Shown in pieces: positions 1 to 6,689 of a stretch of 13,482 bases of DNA. The position numbers were made by a program, and so were the translations under genes. The notes under the pieces were generated by a model that did not search any database, had not been told where the DNA came from, and was given only the letters and a program-made list of their open reading frames with translations. The stretch's first letter is position 1, and every line of letters begins with the position of its first letter. Source of the DNA: Candidatus Gastranaerophilales bacterium (GTDB lineage Bacteria > Cyanobacteriota > Vampirovibrionia > Gastranaerophilales > Gastranaerophilaceae); NCBI GenBank assembly GCA_900767135.1, contig CAAFYU010000076.1:1-13482 (forward strand), read 5' to 3'.

Positions 1-1192
1 AATCACCGGGGGTTGCTGAAATATATATTTTTTGATGAACTTTATTGAAAAATTCTTCATTTTTTAATGGTCGGTTATCTTTGGCACAAGGAAGTCTGAA
101 ACCGTATTCTATAAGAGTATTTTTTCTCGATGCGTCGCCATGATACATTCCTTTTAGCTGAGGAAGGGTAACGTGGGATTCATCAACAACGGTCAAAAAA
201 TCGCCTTGAAAATAGTCTAAAAGTGTTGCAGGAGCAGATCCTGTCGGACGTCGTTCAATTATTCTTGAATAGTTCTCAATTCCGGAGCAATAGCCCATTT
301 CCTTAATCATTTCAATATCGTATTTTACTCGTTGTTCAAGCCGTTGAGCCTCAACAAGTTTGTTTGCGTTTTTTAGTTCTACAAGTCTGTGTTGAAGCTC
401 TTCTTTAATCAAATGAATTGTTTCATCAACATTTTCATCGTATGAGAGATAATGTACAGCGGGATAAATTACTACTTTGTCGGGAGTTTCAAGAATTTCG
501 CCTGTTACATTGTCAATTTTAACGATTTTTTCAATCTCGTCGCCAAAGAAGTAAATTCTCGTGATAATTTTTTCGTAAGCCGGCATGATTTCAACAATAT
601 CACCTCGAACTCGAAAAGTTGAACGTTCAAGAACAAGGTCGTTACGAGTGTATTGAATTGTTACGAGGTGTTTAAGTAAAGCGTCACGCTCGATTTCATC
701 TCCAACATTGAGTTCTACTGAGCCTTTAAAATAGTTCTCCGGCAATCCTAAACCATAAATACAGCTGACAGATGCAATGATTATTACGTCATTTCTTTCA
801 TATAAGCATCTTGTCGCGTTGTGACGTAAACGGTCGATTTCTTCGTTGATAGATGCTGTTTTTTCAATAAATGTGTCAGTTCTTGGAATATATGCTTCCG
901 GTTGATAATAGTCATAATAGCTGATAAAATATTCAACAGCGTTTTCAGGAAAAAGTTCTTTAAATTCGTTATAAAGTTGGGCTGCCAAAGTTTTGTTGTG
1001 TGCAATGATTAAGGTTGGTTTTTGAACTCTTTCAATTACATTGGCAATAGTAAATGTTTTACCGGAACCTGTAATCCCGAGTAGTGTTTGAGTATCATCA
1101 CCATTATTTAACCCCTCAACAAGTTGGTCTATTGCTTTTGGTTGATCGCCTGCCGGTTTATGTTTAGAATGTATTTTAAATAGCCTTTTCAT
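1..1192 (-). CDS. uvrB: UvrABC excinuclease subunit B, 5' part (397 codons, runs off left edge)
   Basis: UvrB is the DNA-damage-verifying helicase-like subunit of nucleotide excision repair. It is loaded by UvrA and then recruits UvrC. The reading frame from ATG 1192 gives KHKPAGDQPKAI near residues 10-21, a Walker A motif GITGTGKT at 39-46, and the DNA-inserting beta-hairpin YYDYYQPEAYIPRTDTF at 92-108, with tyrosines at the positions numbered 92, 93, 95 and 96 in E. coli UvrB. The DExH-type VDESH motif follows near residue 340, and the window ends just after ISATPGD. The family is about 660-680 residues, so the helicase domain 3 end and the UvrC-binding tail lie outside the window. An in-frame ATG five codons upstream (1207) is possible, but MKRLFKI fits the family start better. 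No Shine-Dalgarno is seen; a TATAAT box sits 6 nt upstream of the ATG. Identity is near certain. Confidence 0.97.
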   Translation of the reverse strand, partial: MKRLFKIHSKHKPAGDQPKAIDQLVEGLNNGDDTQTLLGITGSGKTFTIANVIERVQKPTLIIAHNKTLAAQLYNEFKELFPENAVEYFISYYDYYQPEAYIPRTDTFIEKTASINEEIDRLRHNATRCLYERNDVIIIASVSCIYGLGLPENYFKGSVELNVGDEIERDALLKHLVTIQYTRNDLVLERSTFRVRGDIVEIMPAYEKIITRIYFFGDEIEKIVKIDNVTGEILETPDKVVIYPAVHYLSYDENVDETIHLIKEELQHRLVELKNANKLVEAQRLEQRVKYDIEMIKEMGYCSGIENYSRIIERRPTGSAPATLLDYFQGDFLTVVDESHVTLPQLKGMYHGDASRKNTLIEYGFRLPCAKDNRPLKNEEFFNKVHQKIYISATPGD

Positions 1193-1198
1193 AATAAA

Positions 1199-1226
1199 AT
1201 TATACATTAAGCAAAAATACTAGCAA
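1199..1226 (-). promoter_or_regulatory. Predicted uvrB promoter, probably leaderless
   Basis: On the minus strand TTGCTA (1226-1221; 4/6 match to TTGACA) is followed after 16 nt by a perfect TATAAT (1204-1199). Six nt later comes the uvrB ATG, so a start site about 7 nt past the -10 would coincide with the A of the start codon. No Shine-Dalgarno precedes the ATG. No SOS-box-like palindrome was recognised. The assignment is by motif and spacing only. Confidence 0.5.
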
Positions 1227-1239
1227 AAATTTTTTTTAC

Positions 1240-2349
1240 GTGGTTATATATAAACGTACATTAACCTTGGTTAAAAAAGTGATTAATCCGATAAATTTTG
1301 GCGCTAATAATACCTCGAATAAGCCTAAAAAGCACAAATATCAAGATCCTTTAAATAAGAGGGTTCCTGTTTTAATGTCGTATTCAAACGAAGTTGGTAC
1401 GGCAATCTCTGAAATTGCCCCGAAGCTTGGTATGGCTCTTTGGGCTCCGACGTTTATGTATCTAGGTGCTGATATATATGACAAATACAAAAATGATAAA
1501 GACAATTATAATCCGAGTGCAAGAAGAGCCTTAAAGCGAGCAATATTTCAAGGGTTGACATCGCTGGTTGCTTTGCCGGCTGTGATTTTCGCTGCTCAAA
1601 GTGCAATTTCTCCACTTGCACAATTTGACAAGTGGGGGATTAGCGGAAATACGAAAGATGCTATATATAAACACACAAAGAGTGTTATAGATCAGGCTCA
1701 TGGAGATTCTCTTGCAAGTTATGAAAATTTTCGTGAAGTTGTTTTGTCAACCCTCGAAAATAAAATGAAGGCACGTAATAATGAAAAAAGAACTATAAAT
1801 CCTTTAAAAAAATTGTATAATTTACTTTTTACTGAAAGATATGCAGTAATATCAACCGACAAAGCAAAAATTTTAGCGTTTGCGGAGGATAATGCGAGAA
1901 AAACTTATGACTTGCTAATTGGTTTGAAGCATAATGATAAAAAGAAAGTTCCGCATCGAATATACCAAAAATATCAAAAAATATTACCAATAATGTGTGA
2001 AATGTACAAAGATGGCGATTTTGCTTATCAAGCGACTCGTAATGCTCTTAAAGAATATCAAAAATCTCAAATTTTTAAAAACAAGTTATTGAAAACTTTT
2101 GGAGGTATTACTGCATTGGTTTTGTTGGCAAATCCGATAAATGCATTTGTTGAAAAACAGATTATGAAAAAGTTTATCAGCCCAGGAATAGATCAAATTT
2201 CAAGAGAAGTGGTTAGTGAGTCTAAAATAAAAAACATTTTTAATAATATGCCAATAACTAACTCTGATGAGAAAACCGGGCGGTCATCGAACCTGCTTGC
2301 GAATATAAAGTCTCGGCAACCATTGAAGTCAAAGGCTGTGGGAAATTAG
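1240..2349 (+). CDS. Unrecognised lysine-rich membrane-associated protein, 369 aa
   Basis: I do not recognise this family. The protein has a basic N-terminal 40 residues and three hydrophobic stretches at about residues 62-79 (GMALWAPTFMYLGADIY), 104-126 (GLTSLVALPAVIFAAQSAI) and 287-306 (FGGITALVLLANPINAFVEK). Between the second and third lies a roughly 160-residue charged, helical region rich in Lys and Tyr. There is no cleavable signal peptide and no catalytic motif that I can name. The start is uncertain: GTG 1240 has no Shine-Dalgarno, and TTG 1267 or GTG 1279 are alternatives. The frame is open back to a stop at 1192-1194. It diverges from uvrB with 47 bp between. Its last 92 bp are antisense to the 3' end of the CpaF-like gene, and its C-terminal tail (about residues 340-369) is polar and may be a recent extension. 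Length and coherent hydrophobic pattern argue it is real; function is unknown. Confidence 0.75.
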   Translation: MVIYKRTLTLVKKVINPINFGANNTSNKPKKHKYQDPLNKRVPVLMSYSNEVGTAISEIAPKLGMALWAPTFMYLGADIYDKYKNDKDNYNPSARRALKRAIFQGLTSLVALPAVIFAAQSAISPLAQFDKWGISGNTKDAIYKHTKSVIDQAHGDSLASYENFREVVLSTLENKMKARNNEKRTINPLKKLYNLLFTERYAVISTDKAKILAFAEDNARKTYDLLIGLKHNDKKKVPHRIYQKYQKILPIMCEMYKDGDFAYQATRNALKEYQKSQIFKNKLLKTFGGITALVLLANPINAFVEKQIMKKFISPGIDQISREVVSESKIKNIFNNMPITNSDEKTGRSSNLLANIKSRQPLKSKAVGN

Positions 2350-3565
2350 TTTCATAAATTCCGTTTGTCCAAGTTGCAATTGTTTTTATAGATAATGCGG
2401 AAGTTCTTGCAGGTGTAAGTTCTACAATGGAAGAAATTCGTCTGACTCCGTCAATAGTGTTCAGTTGAATAATGTAGTCGTAATTCTTTAATACTGATTG
2501 TTTTGCATTTTTATCCGGAAGATTGTCTTGCAAAATACAGGAGTTGACAAGTTTGGCAAATGCCGAATCCGGAGAACTTGTGCATAATGTTGAGATTATT
2601 CCATTTCTTTCAGGTATTTGGAGCAATGGAGAGTTTAAATCTGTTAATATGTAGTCCGGCAAAAGTTTTTCGATATTGGTAATTAAACTGTTGGAGCGAA
2701 ATGAATTTTCATCTAAAAGAAAATTCATTGTTTGTTCTGATTTAGTATTTATCTGTGGCGTATTTTCAAGCAGAACAAGACGTTTGGTTGACAAAATATC
2801 TTTTAATATTGCGTTTAAAAAGGTTGTTTTGCCGGAATTTGTTTCACCTGAAATTACGATATTTTTCTTTGAGTTGATTGCAGAAATTAAAAAGTCAAAA
2901 ATTTCTTTTGTTGCAAAATTGTTGTTTAAAAGAAAGTTTATATCGCTGTCAATAATTTTTCTAACGGTTATGCAAACTCCGTTAAGAGAAATTTGTGGAG
3001 AAATAATGCTAATTAATAAGTTTTCATATTTTAAATTTGTAGTGTTTTTAGAAAAATCAATTTTCTTGCCACTTAAATTTTCGATATTTGTAATAATTAA
3101 TTTTAATTGATTGTTATTTGGTTTAATCTCAGTATTAAGAACTTTACCATTAATCTCAATATAAACATTGTTTGTTCCGTTAACAAAAACAGCGGAAACA
3201 TTTTCTTGCTTAATTAAGTAGTCAATTACCCCAAAGCCGTTAACAGAGTCAAGTAATTGAGAAATAATTTCATTATCTTTTGTATTGTAATTCAATTCTA
3301 AAAAGTTTTCAGCGAGTTCATGTTTTTCTTCATCAGCATACTCGTTCCAAACGGGAATTGATGATATTTTTTCTAAAAATCTTTCTTTAATTTCTTCAAT
3401 ATTTAATTCATTTTGCAATGTTGTAGAGTTTGTTAAATCAGGTTGATTTTGTTGCTCTTCCGTATTTTCAACGGCGTTTTTTGCAAAAACAAATTTTTTA
3501 GTCGGAGCAGTGTGTGGAATGACTTCTTTTTTATTAAATCTGCTACTTAGTTTACTGTTTTCCAA
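2258..3565 (-). CDS. CpaF/TadA-like secretion ATPase with eroded catalytic motifs, 435 aa
   Basis: CpaF/TadA proteins are VirB11/PilB-superfamily hexameric ATPases that power Tad-type pilus assembly at the inner membrane. Here a polar N-terminus (1-60) leads into the CpaF N-domain (GFGVIDYLI, then VNGTNNVYIEINGKV near 128-142), ISLNGVCITVRKI (192-204), and Walker A GETNSGKT at 240-247. Downstream motifs are degenerate. The Asp-box position reads LLENTPQI. The usual RPDxIIVGExR Walker B reads LPDYILTDLNS (302-312), lacking the Gly-Glu. The segment to the His-box is about seven residues short, and the usual STxHANSP reads STLCTSSP (325-332), losing the His. ATP binding is plausible; hydrolysis is doubtful. 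The start is TTG 3565, supported by AGAGGA at 3578-3573 with 7 nt spacing, inside the last codons of the CpaE-like gene 4 bp upstream. It is surely cotranscribed with that gene. No TadB/TadC or secretin gene is in the window. Confidence 0.85.
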   Translation of the reverse strand: MENSKLSSRFNKKEVIPHTAPTKKFVFAKNAVENTEEQQNQPDLTNSTTLQNELNIEEIKERFLEKISSIPVWNEYADEEKHELAENFLELNYNTKDNEIISQLLDSVNGFGVIDYLIKQENVSAVFVNGTNNVYIEINGKVLNTEIKPNNNQLKLIITNIENLSGKKIDFSKNTTNLKYENLLISIISPQISLNGVCITVRKIIDSDINFLLNNNFATKEIFDFLISAINSKKNIVISGETNSGKTTFLNAILKDILSTKRLVLLENTPQINTKSEQTMNFLLDENSFRSNSLITNIEKLLPDYILTDLNSPLLQIPERNGIISTLCTSSPDSAFAKLVNSCILQDNLPDKNAKQSVLKNYDYIIQLNTIDGVRRISSIVELTPARTSALSIKTIATWTNGIYETNFPQPLTSMVAETLYSQAGSMTARFSHQS

Positions 3566-3569
3566 AGTC

Positions 3570-4733
3570 TTATCCTCTCTGCTCGTTTAATTTTTGTCTG
3601 TAAATATTGTCAGAAACCATTAGTGCAAGGTTTTTGTAGCTTAAAGCTACGTTTGATTCTGAATTTATTTCTGCAACAGGTACTCCTTTATTTATTGCAG
3701 ACATCATTGTAAAGTAGTTGTTTGGTATTTTCCAATAAATCTTTTTCCCCAAAGCTTCTTCAACATCTTCTGCTTTAATTTCGTCACTTTCCATAAATCG
3801 ATTTACAAGCAACTGAATTTTGTTTTTATCTAATTCTAATTTTTCAAAAAATTCTAAGCATCTTTGGCAATTTCTGATAGCCGGAAGGTTGACAATCATC
3901 GTCAAAAGTACCAAATCAGAATTTTCTAATGCAGTCATTGATTTTTTATCGAAGCCGGCTGATGTGTCGACGATTACGTAAGAAAATGTTTCTCGTAATA
4001 TGTTAAATAATTTAGTAATCGAATTTGCAGATATTTCGTCTGTTTCTTTAAAATACGGCGGATCCGCAAGTACGTAAAGACTTGTCCCTTTGTATTTTTC
4101 CAGTGTTGATAGTAGAAAATCTTCGTTAATTTTATCTAAATTTTGAAGCATATAAGAAATATTGAATGATGGCTTCAAATCCAAGAATGTTGTTACATCG
4201 CCCAGTTGAAAGTTTAAATCAATTAAAGCAACATTTTCCTTTGTTATTTTTGAAAGTTCAAGAGCTAAGTTTGTTGCAACAGATGTTTTTCCTACTCCAC
4301 CTTTGTTTGAATACACTGTGATTACACGACATTTTGATTTCTTTTGTTTTCCACCGGTAAAGTCATTGTATAACTTTTCAAGAACTTCAAAAAAATCCTT
4401 CTTAATAAGTGGCAATGGTAAAAAGTCGGCAGCTCCGACTCTCATAGCTCTTATTACCAAATCAACATTTGGTTTGTCTGAAAGTGCTACTACTTTGCAA
4501 TTTGAAAATTCCGTTGTGATTTTTGATATAAAATTCAAAGCTTGTTCCGGATATTCGGAAATGTCTACAATTACAAGAGAATTATTCAATTCTTTTACGC
4601 CATTATAAGCTTTGGTAAAATTAGATGTATTTGCAAGAAAAGAAAAACCGTCAAATTCGTCAAAATAAAGTTTGATTAATTCTGATGTACTATCGTGTTC
4701 TGCAACTATAATTGTAGGAATTGTTTGTTTCAT
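3570..4733 (-). CDS. CpaE-like protein: pseudo-receiver plus MinD/ParA-type ATPase, 387 aa
   Basis: CpaE/TadZ proteins localise Tad pilus machinery to a site in the cell and combine an N-terminal receiver-like domain with a MinD-family ATPase. Residues 1-115 have a receiver fold pattern (VAEHD near 10-14, LVIVDIS with Asp57), but the conserved late Lys (the K of KPF) is replaced in FLPLPLIKKDF (104-114). The domain is therefore probably not phosphorylated in the usual way. Residues 135 onward form the ATPase: the deviant Walker A NKGGVGKTS with both lysines (144 and 149), then LIDLNFQLGDVTTFLDL, the typical CpaE stretch after Walker A, and YVIVDTSAGF. Length is usual for CpaE. The ATG 4733 has no Shine-Dalgarno but an extended -10 (TGG-TACAAT) 6 nt upstream. 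It is the first gene of a two-gene operon with the CpaF-like gene. Family call is secure; the partner pilus system is not visible here. Confidence 0.9.
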   Translation of the reverse strand: MKQTIPTIIVAEHDSTSELIKLYFDEFDGFSFLANTSNFTKAYNGVKELNNSLVIVDISEYPEQALNFISKITTEFSNCKVVALSDKPNVDLVIRAMRVGAADFLPLPLIKKDFFEVLEKLYNDFTGGKQKKSKCRVITVYSNKGGVGKTSVATNLALELSKITKENVALIDLNFQLGDVTTFLDLKPSFNISYMLQNLDKINEDFLLSTLEKYKGTSLYVLADPPYFKETDEISANSITKLFNILRETFSYVIVDTSAGFDKKSMTALENSDLVLLTMIVNLPAIRNCQRCLEFFEKLELDKNKIQLLVNRFMESDEIKAEDVEEALGKKIYWKIPNNYFTMMSAINKGVPVAEINSESNVALSYKNLALMVSDNIYRQKLNEQRG

Positions 4734-4739
4734 ATTTGA

Positions 4740-4768
4740 ATTGTACCATATTTTTTAAAAATGGGCAA
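4740..4768 (-). promoter_or_regulatory. Predicted promoter of the cpaE-like operon, overlapping the upstream terminator
   Basis: Reading the minus strand, TTGCCC (4768-4763; 4/6 match) is followed after 17 nt by TACAAT (4745-4740) with a TGG extension. Six nt then lead to the ATG at 4733. The -35 hexamer forms one arm of the hairpin that terminates the upstream glycosyltransferase gene. Spacing predicts an mRNA that begins at or next to the start codon. Confidence 0.5.
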
Positions 4769-4792
4769 TGAAGTTAGCTTCTGCCCATTTTT
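4761..4792 (-). terminator. Intrinsic terminator of the glycosyltransferase gene
   Basis: The arms TGGGCA (4762-4767) and TGCCCA (4782-4787) pair, extended inward by GAAG/CTTC (4770-4773 and 4778-4781) across a two-base bulge, with loop TTAG. The stem is flanked by A and T runs on both sides, so on the minus strand it ends in a U-tract. It lies 13 nt past the glycosyltransferase stop codon. The symmetric flanks could let it work in either direction, but only minus-strand genes abut it. Confidence 0.75.
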
Positions 4793-4804
4793 GAATCTTA
4801 ATTT

Positions 4805-5758
4805 TTATTTTAATTCGATATCTTTAATGTATCTTGGTCTGCCTTTGACTTCTCTGTAAACTTGTCCGACATATTCTCCGATAAGTCCGAGACAGAACAG
4901 TTGAATTCCTCCGAACACACACAGCAAGATAATCGTTGTTGCCCAACCGTTTGGGGAGTTATGCCAAAATATTTTTTCAATAACGGTTTCAAGCCCAACT
5001 AAAAATCCGAATAGTGCCATGCAAAAGCCCAAAACTGTTACAAATCTAAGAGGAACGACGCTATATGATGTAATTCCATTGAGAGCAAGCCCCATAAGTG
5101 ATACAAAATTGAATTTTGATTGTCCTGCCATTCTTGGTTTTACGTTGAAATGCACGTAAGATGTTTTAAGTCCGACTTCGTTGAAAAAGCCTCTTAAAAA
5201 CAAGTATTTTTCAGGATAAAGTTCCATAATATCCAAGGCTTTTTTGCTCACAAGTCTGTAATCCGAATGGTTTGGTGGAATTTTAGCACCTAAAATATTC
5301 ATGGTTTTGTAAAAAGCAAGTGCTGTGAATTTTTTAAAGAAAGAATCTGTGTTTCTGTCATTTCTTATTCCGGAAACGATATCAGCACCTTTCATAAATT
5401 CATCAATGAACTCTTCAATTGAATTTTCATCTTGTTGGAGATCCGCATCAATTGAAACTGTACAATCACAACCGATTTGTCGAACTCCTTCAAGTCCTGC
5501 TATTAGAGCTTTTTGATTCCCAAAATTGCGGATAAATTTAAGAGCCTTTACTCTTTTATCTTGTTGGTGAAGAGAAACAATTATGTTCCAAGTCTTGTCT
5601 TTCGAGCCATCGTCGACAAAGTAAAGATAGCTTTCTTTGCTAATTTTTTCTTTTTCGACTAATTTGTCTAAAAGTGCTAACAAAGTTTCCGCGGTCTTTT
5701 TTACACATAATTCTTCGTTGTAACAAGGTATAATCACTGCTAAAATAGGTTTATTCAT
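4805..5758 (-). CDS. Polyprenyl-phosphate sugar transferase (GT2; GtrB/ArnC/FlmF2-like), 317 aa
   Basis: This membrane GT2 enzyme probably moves a sugar from a nucleotide donor to undecaprenyl phosphate on the cytoplasmic face. Visible are IIPCYNEE (9-16), VDDGSKDKTW (48-57), the metal-binding SIDADLQQD (102-110), SDYRLVSKKAL (165-175) and PRMAGQSKFN (208-217). Two C-terminal membrane segments follow at about 236-260 and 272-295, ending in LIGEYVGQVYREVKGRPRY (292-310), the hallmark tail of the GtrB/DPM1-like group. Length fits the family. ATG 5758 is preceded by GAGAGGA at short spacing (about 4 nt). A terminator follows directly, so the gene is monocistronic. It diverges from a YdjC-type deacetylase, which suggests the transferred sugar is an N-acetylhexosamine that is then deacetylated (inference). 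The exact sugar cannot be read from sequence; a dolichol-phosphate-mannose-synthase-like role is the main alternative. Confidence 0.93.
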   Translation of the reverse strand: MNKPILAVIIPCYNEELCVKKTAETLLALLDKLVEKEKISKESYLYFVDDGSKDKTWNIIVSLHQQDKRVKALKFIRNFGNQKALIAGLEGVRQIGCDCTVSIDADLQQDENSIEEFIDEFMKGADIVSGIRNDRNTDSFFKKFTALAFYKTMNILGAKIPPNHSDYRLVSKKALDIMELYPEKYLFLRGFFNEVGLKTSYVHFNVKPRMAGQSKFNFVSLMGLALNGITSYSVVPLRFVTVLGFCMALFGFLVGLETVIEKIFWHNSPNGWATTIILLCVFGGIQLFCLGLIGEYVGQVYREVKGRPRYIKDIELK

Positions 5759-5794
5759 AATTCCTCTCTTCGATTTGCCAAAATTGGCTCTTTT

Positions 5795-5806
5795 ATATTA
5801 TAATAT
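5795..5806. promoter_or_regulatory. Palindromic -10 element shared by divergent promoters
   Basis: ATATTATAATAT is a perfect palindrome that contains TATAAT on both strands (plus 5799-5804, minus 5802-5797). For the plus strand, TTGCCA (5775-5780; 5/6 match to TTGACA) lies 18 nt upstream of the -10, predicting a start near 5811 for the deacetylase gene. For the minus strand only a weak -35 (CTTGCT, 5824-5819, spacing 16) is seen, predicting a start near 5790 for the glycosyltransferase. The two opposed genes may therefore compete for, or share, one polymerase binding site. Confidence 0.55.
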
Positions 5807-5837
5807 ATATATTATTAAAGCAAGGATTTATTAGAAA

Positions 5838-6689
5838 ATGGTTAGTAAAAAATTTATATTAAACGCAGACGATTTTGGAATGTCAAAGGCTTATAATAAA
5901 GCTGTACTTGACGGATATCACAATGGATTTTTGACAAGTGCAAGTCTTTGTGCGAACGGAAAAGCTTTTAATGCAGCTGTGAACGAGATTATTCCGGAAT
6001 GCCCAAACCTCGGAATTGGAGTGCATCTTAACATTATTGAAGGGCGTTCTTTGACGAAAGCTCCGCTTCTTACAAATAAAAGAGGTAAGTTTAACAAAGG
6101 TTATGGTGCGATTTTACTAAATTCTAATAATCCGAAATTTTTGGAACAGGTTGAATTTGAGTTCAGGACACAGATTGAAACCGTCATGAACTATACAAGA
6201 GTTGATCATATTGATTCTCATGTACATACGCATGGAATTCCGAATATCTTTAAAATTGTTGCAAAACTGGCGAAAGAATACGGTATTCCATATATTAGAA
6301 CCCAGCATGAAGAAATGTATTTTGTGCCGAGTTTGAAAAAACATTGTAATTTGAAGTATCCGCCAAATATTTTGAAAATTTTACTTTTAAACTATTTTAC
6401 AGCTCAAAATAAAAAAGTTGTTGCAGAATATGGCTTGAAAACAAATGATTATTTGATAGGTGTCGGATATACAGGATTGATGGACGATATGGCGATTGAA
6501 TACGGCCTTAAAGTGTTGGACGAAGATTGTGTTGCAGAAGCTCTTATTCACCCTTGCCACTATGCTATTTCCAACAAGAACCAACACTATACAGAATTTA
6601 TGATTACTCAAAACAAAGAATTGAAAGATAAAATTTCAAGACTCGGTTTTGAATTAACAAACTACAAAAAAGAATATGCAAATCAATAA
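5838..6689 (+). CDS. YdjC/ChbG-family carbohydrate deacetylase (NaxD-like candidate), 283 aa
   Basis: The YdjC/ChbG/HpnK family removes N-acetyl groups from amino sugars with a divalent metal. The core is intact: NADDFG with Asp11/Asp12 (9-14), GVHLN with His63, IDSHVHTHG with His128, His130 and His132 (125-133), and a late IHPCH with His238 and His241. Length fits the family, and there is no signal peptide, so it acts in the cytoplasm. ATG 5838 is preceded by AAGGA at 5822-5826, a rather long 11-nt spacing. It lies divergent from a polyprenyl-phosphate glycosyltransferase. In Francisella the YdjC-family NaxD deacetylates the undecaprenyl-phosphate GalNAc made by the GtrB-like FlmF2. By analogy this protein may deacetylate the lipid-linked sugar made next door. 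Alternatives are chito-oligosaccharide deacetylation (ChbG) or hopanoid-type chemistry (HpnK). The stop overlaps the next gene by 14 bp. Confidence 0.9.
   Translation: MVSKKFILNADDFGMSKAYNKAVLDGYHNGFLTSASLCANGKAFNAAVNEIIPECPNLGIGVHLNIIEGRSLTKAPLLTNKRGKFNKGYGAILLNSNNPKFLEQVEFEFRTQIETVMNYTRVDHIDSHVHTHGIPNIFKIVAKLAKEYGIPYIRTQHEEMYFVPSLKKHCNLKYPPNILKILLLNYFTAQNKKVVAEYGLKTNDYLIGVGYTGLMDDMAIEYGLKVLDEDCVAEALIHPCHYAISNKNQHYTEFMITQNKELKDKISRLGFELTNYKKEYANQ

Noticed and set aside
784..1005. 73-codon ORF on the minus strand
   Set aside because: Overlaps uvrB in another frame; uvrB is certain.
2676..3110. 144-codon ORF on the plus strand
   Set aside because: Antisense shadow of the CpaF-like gene; composition is a mirror of the Lys/Asn-rich coding strand and no start signals are seen.
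4303..4608. 101-codon ORF on the plus strand
   Set aside because: Antisense to the CpaE-like gene and without ribosome site or recognisable domain.
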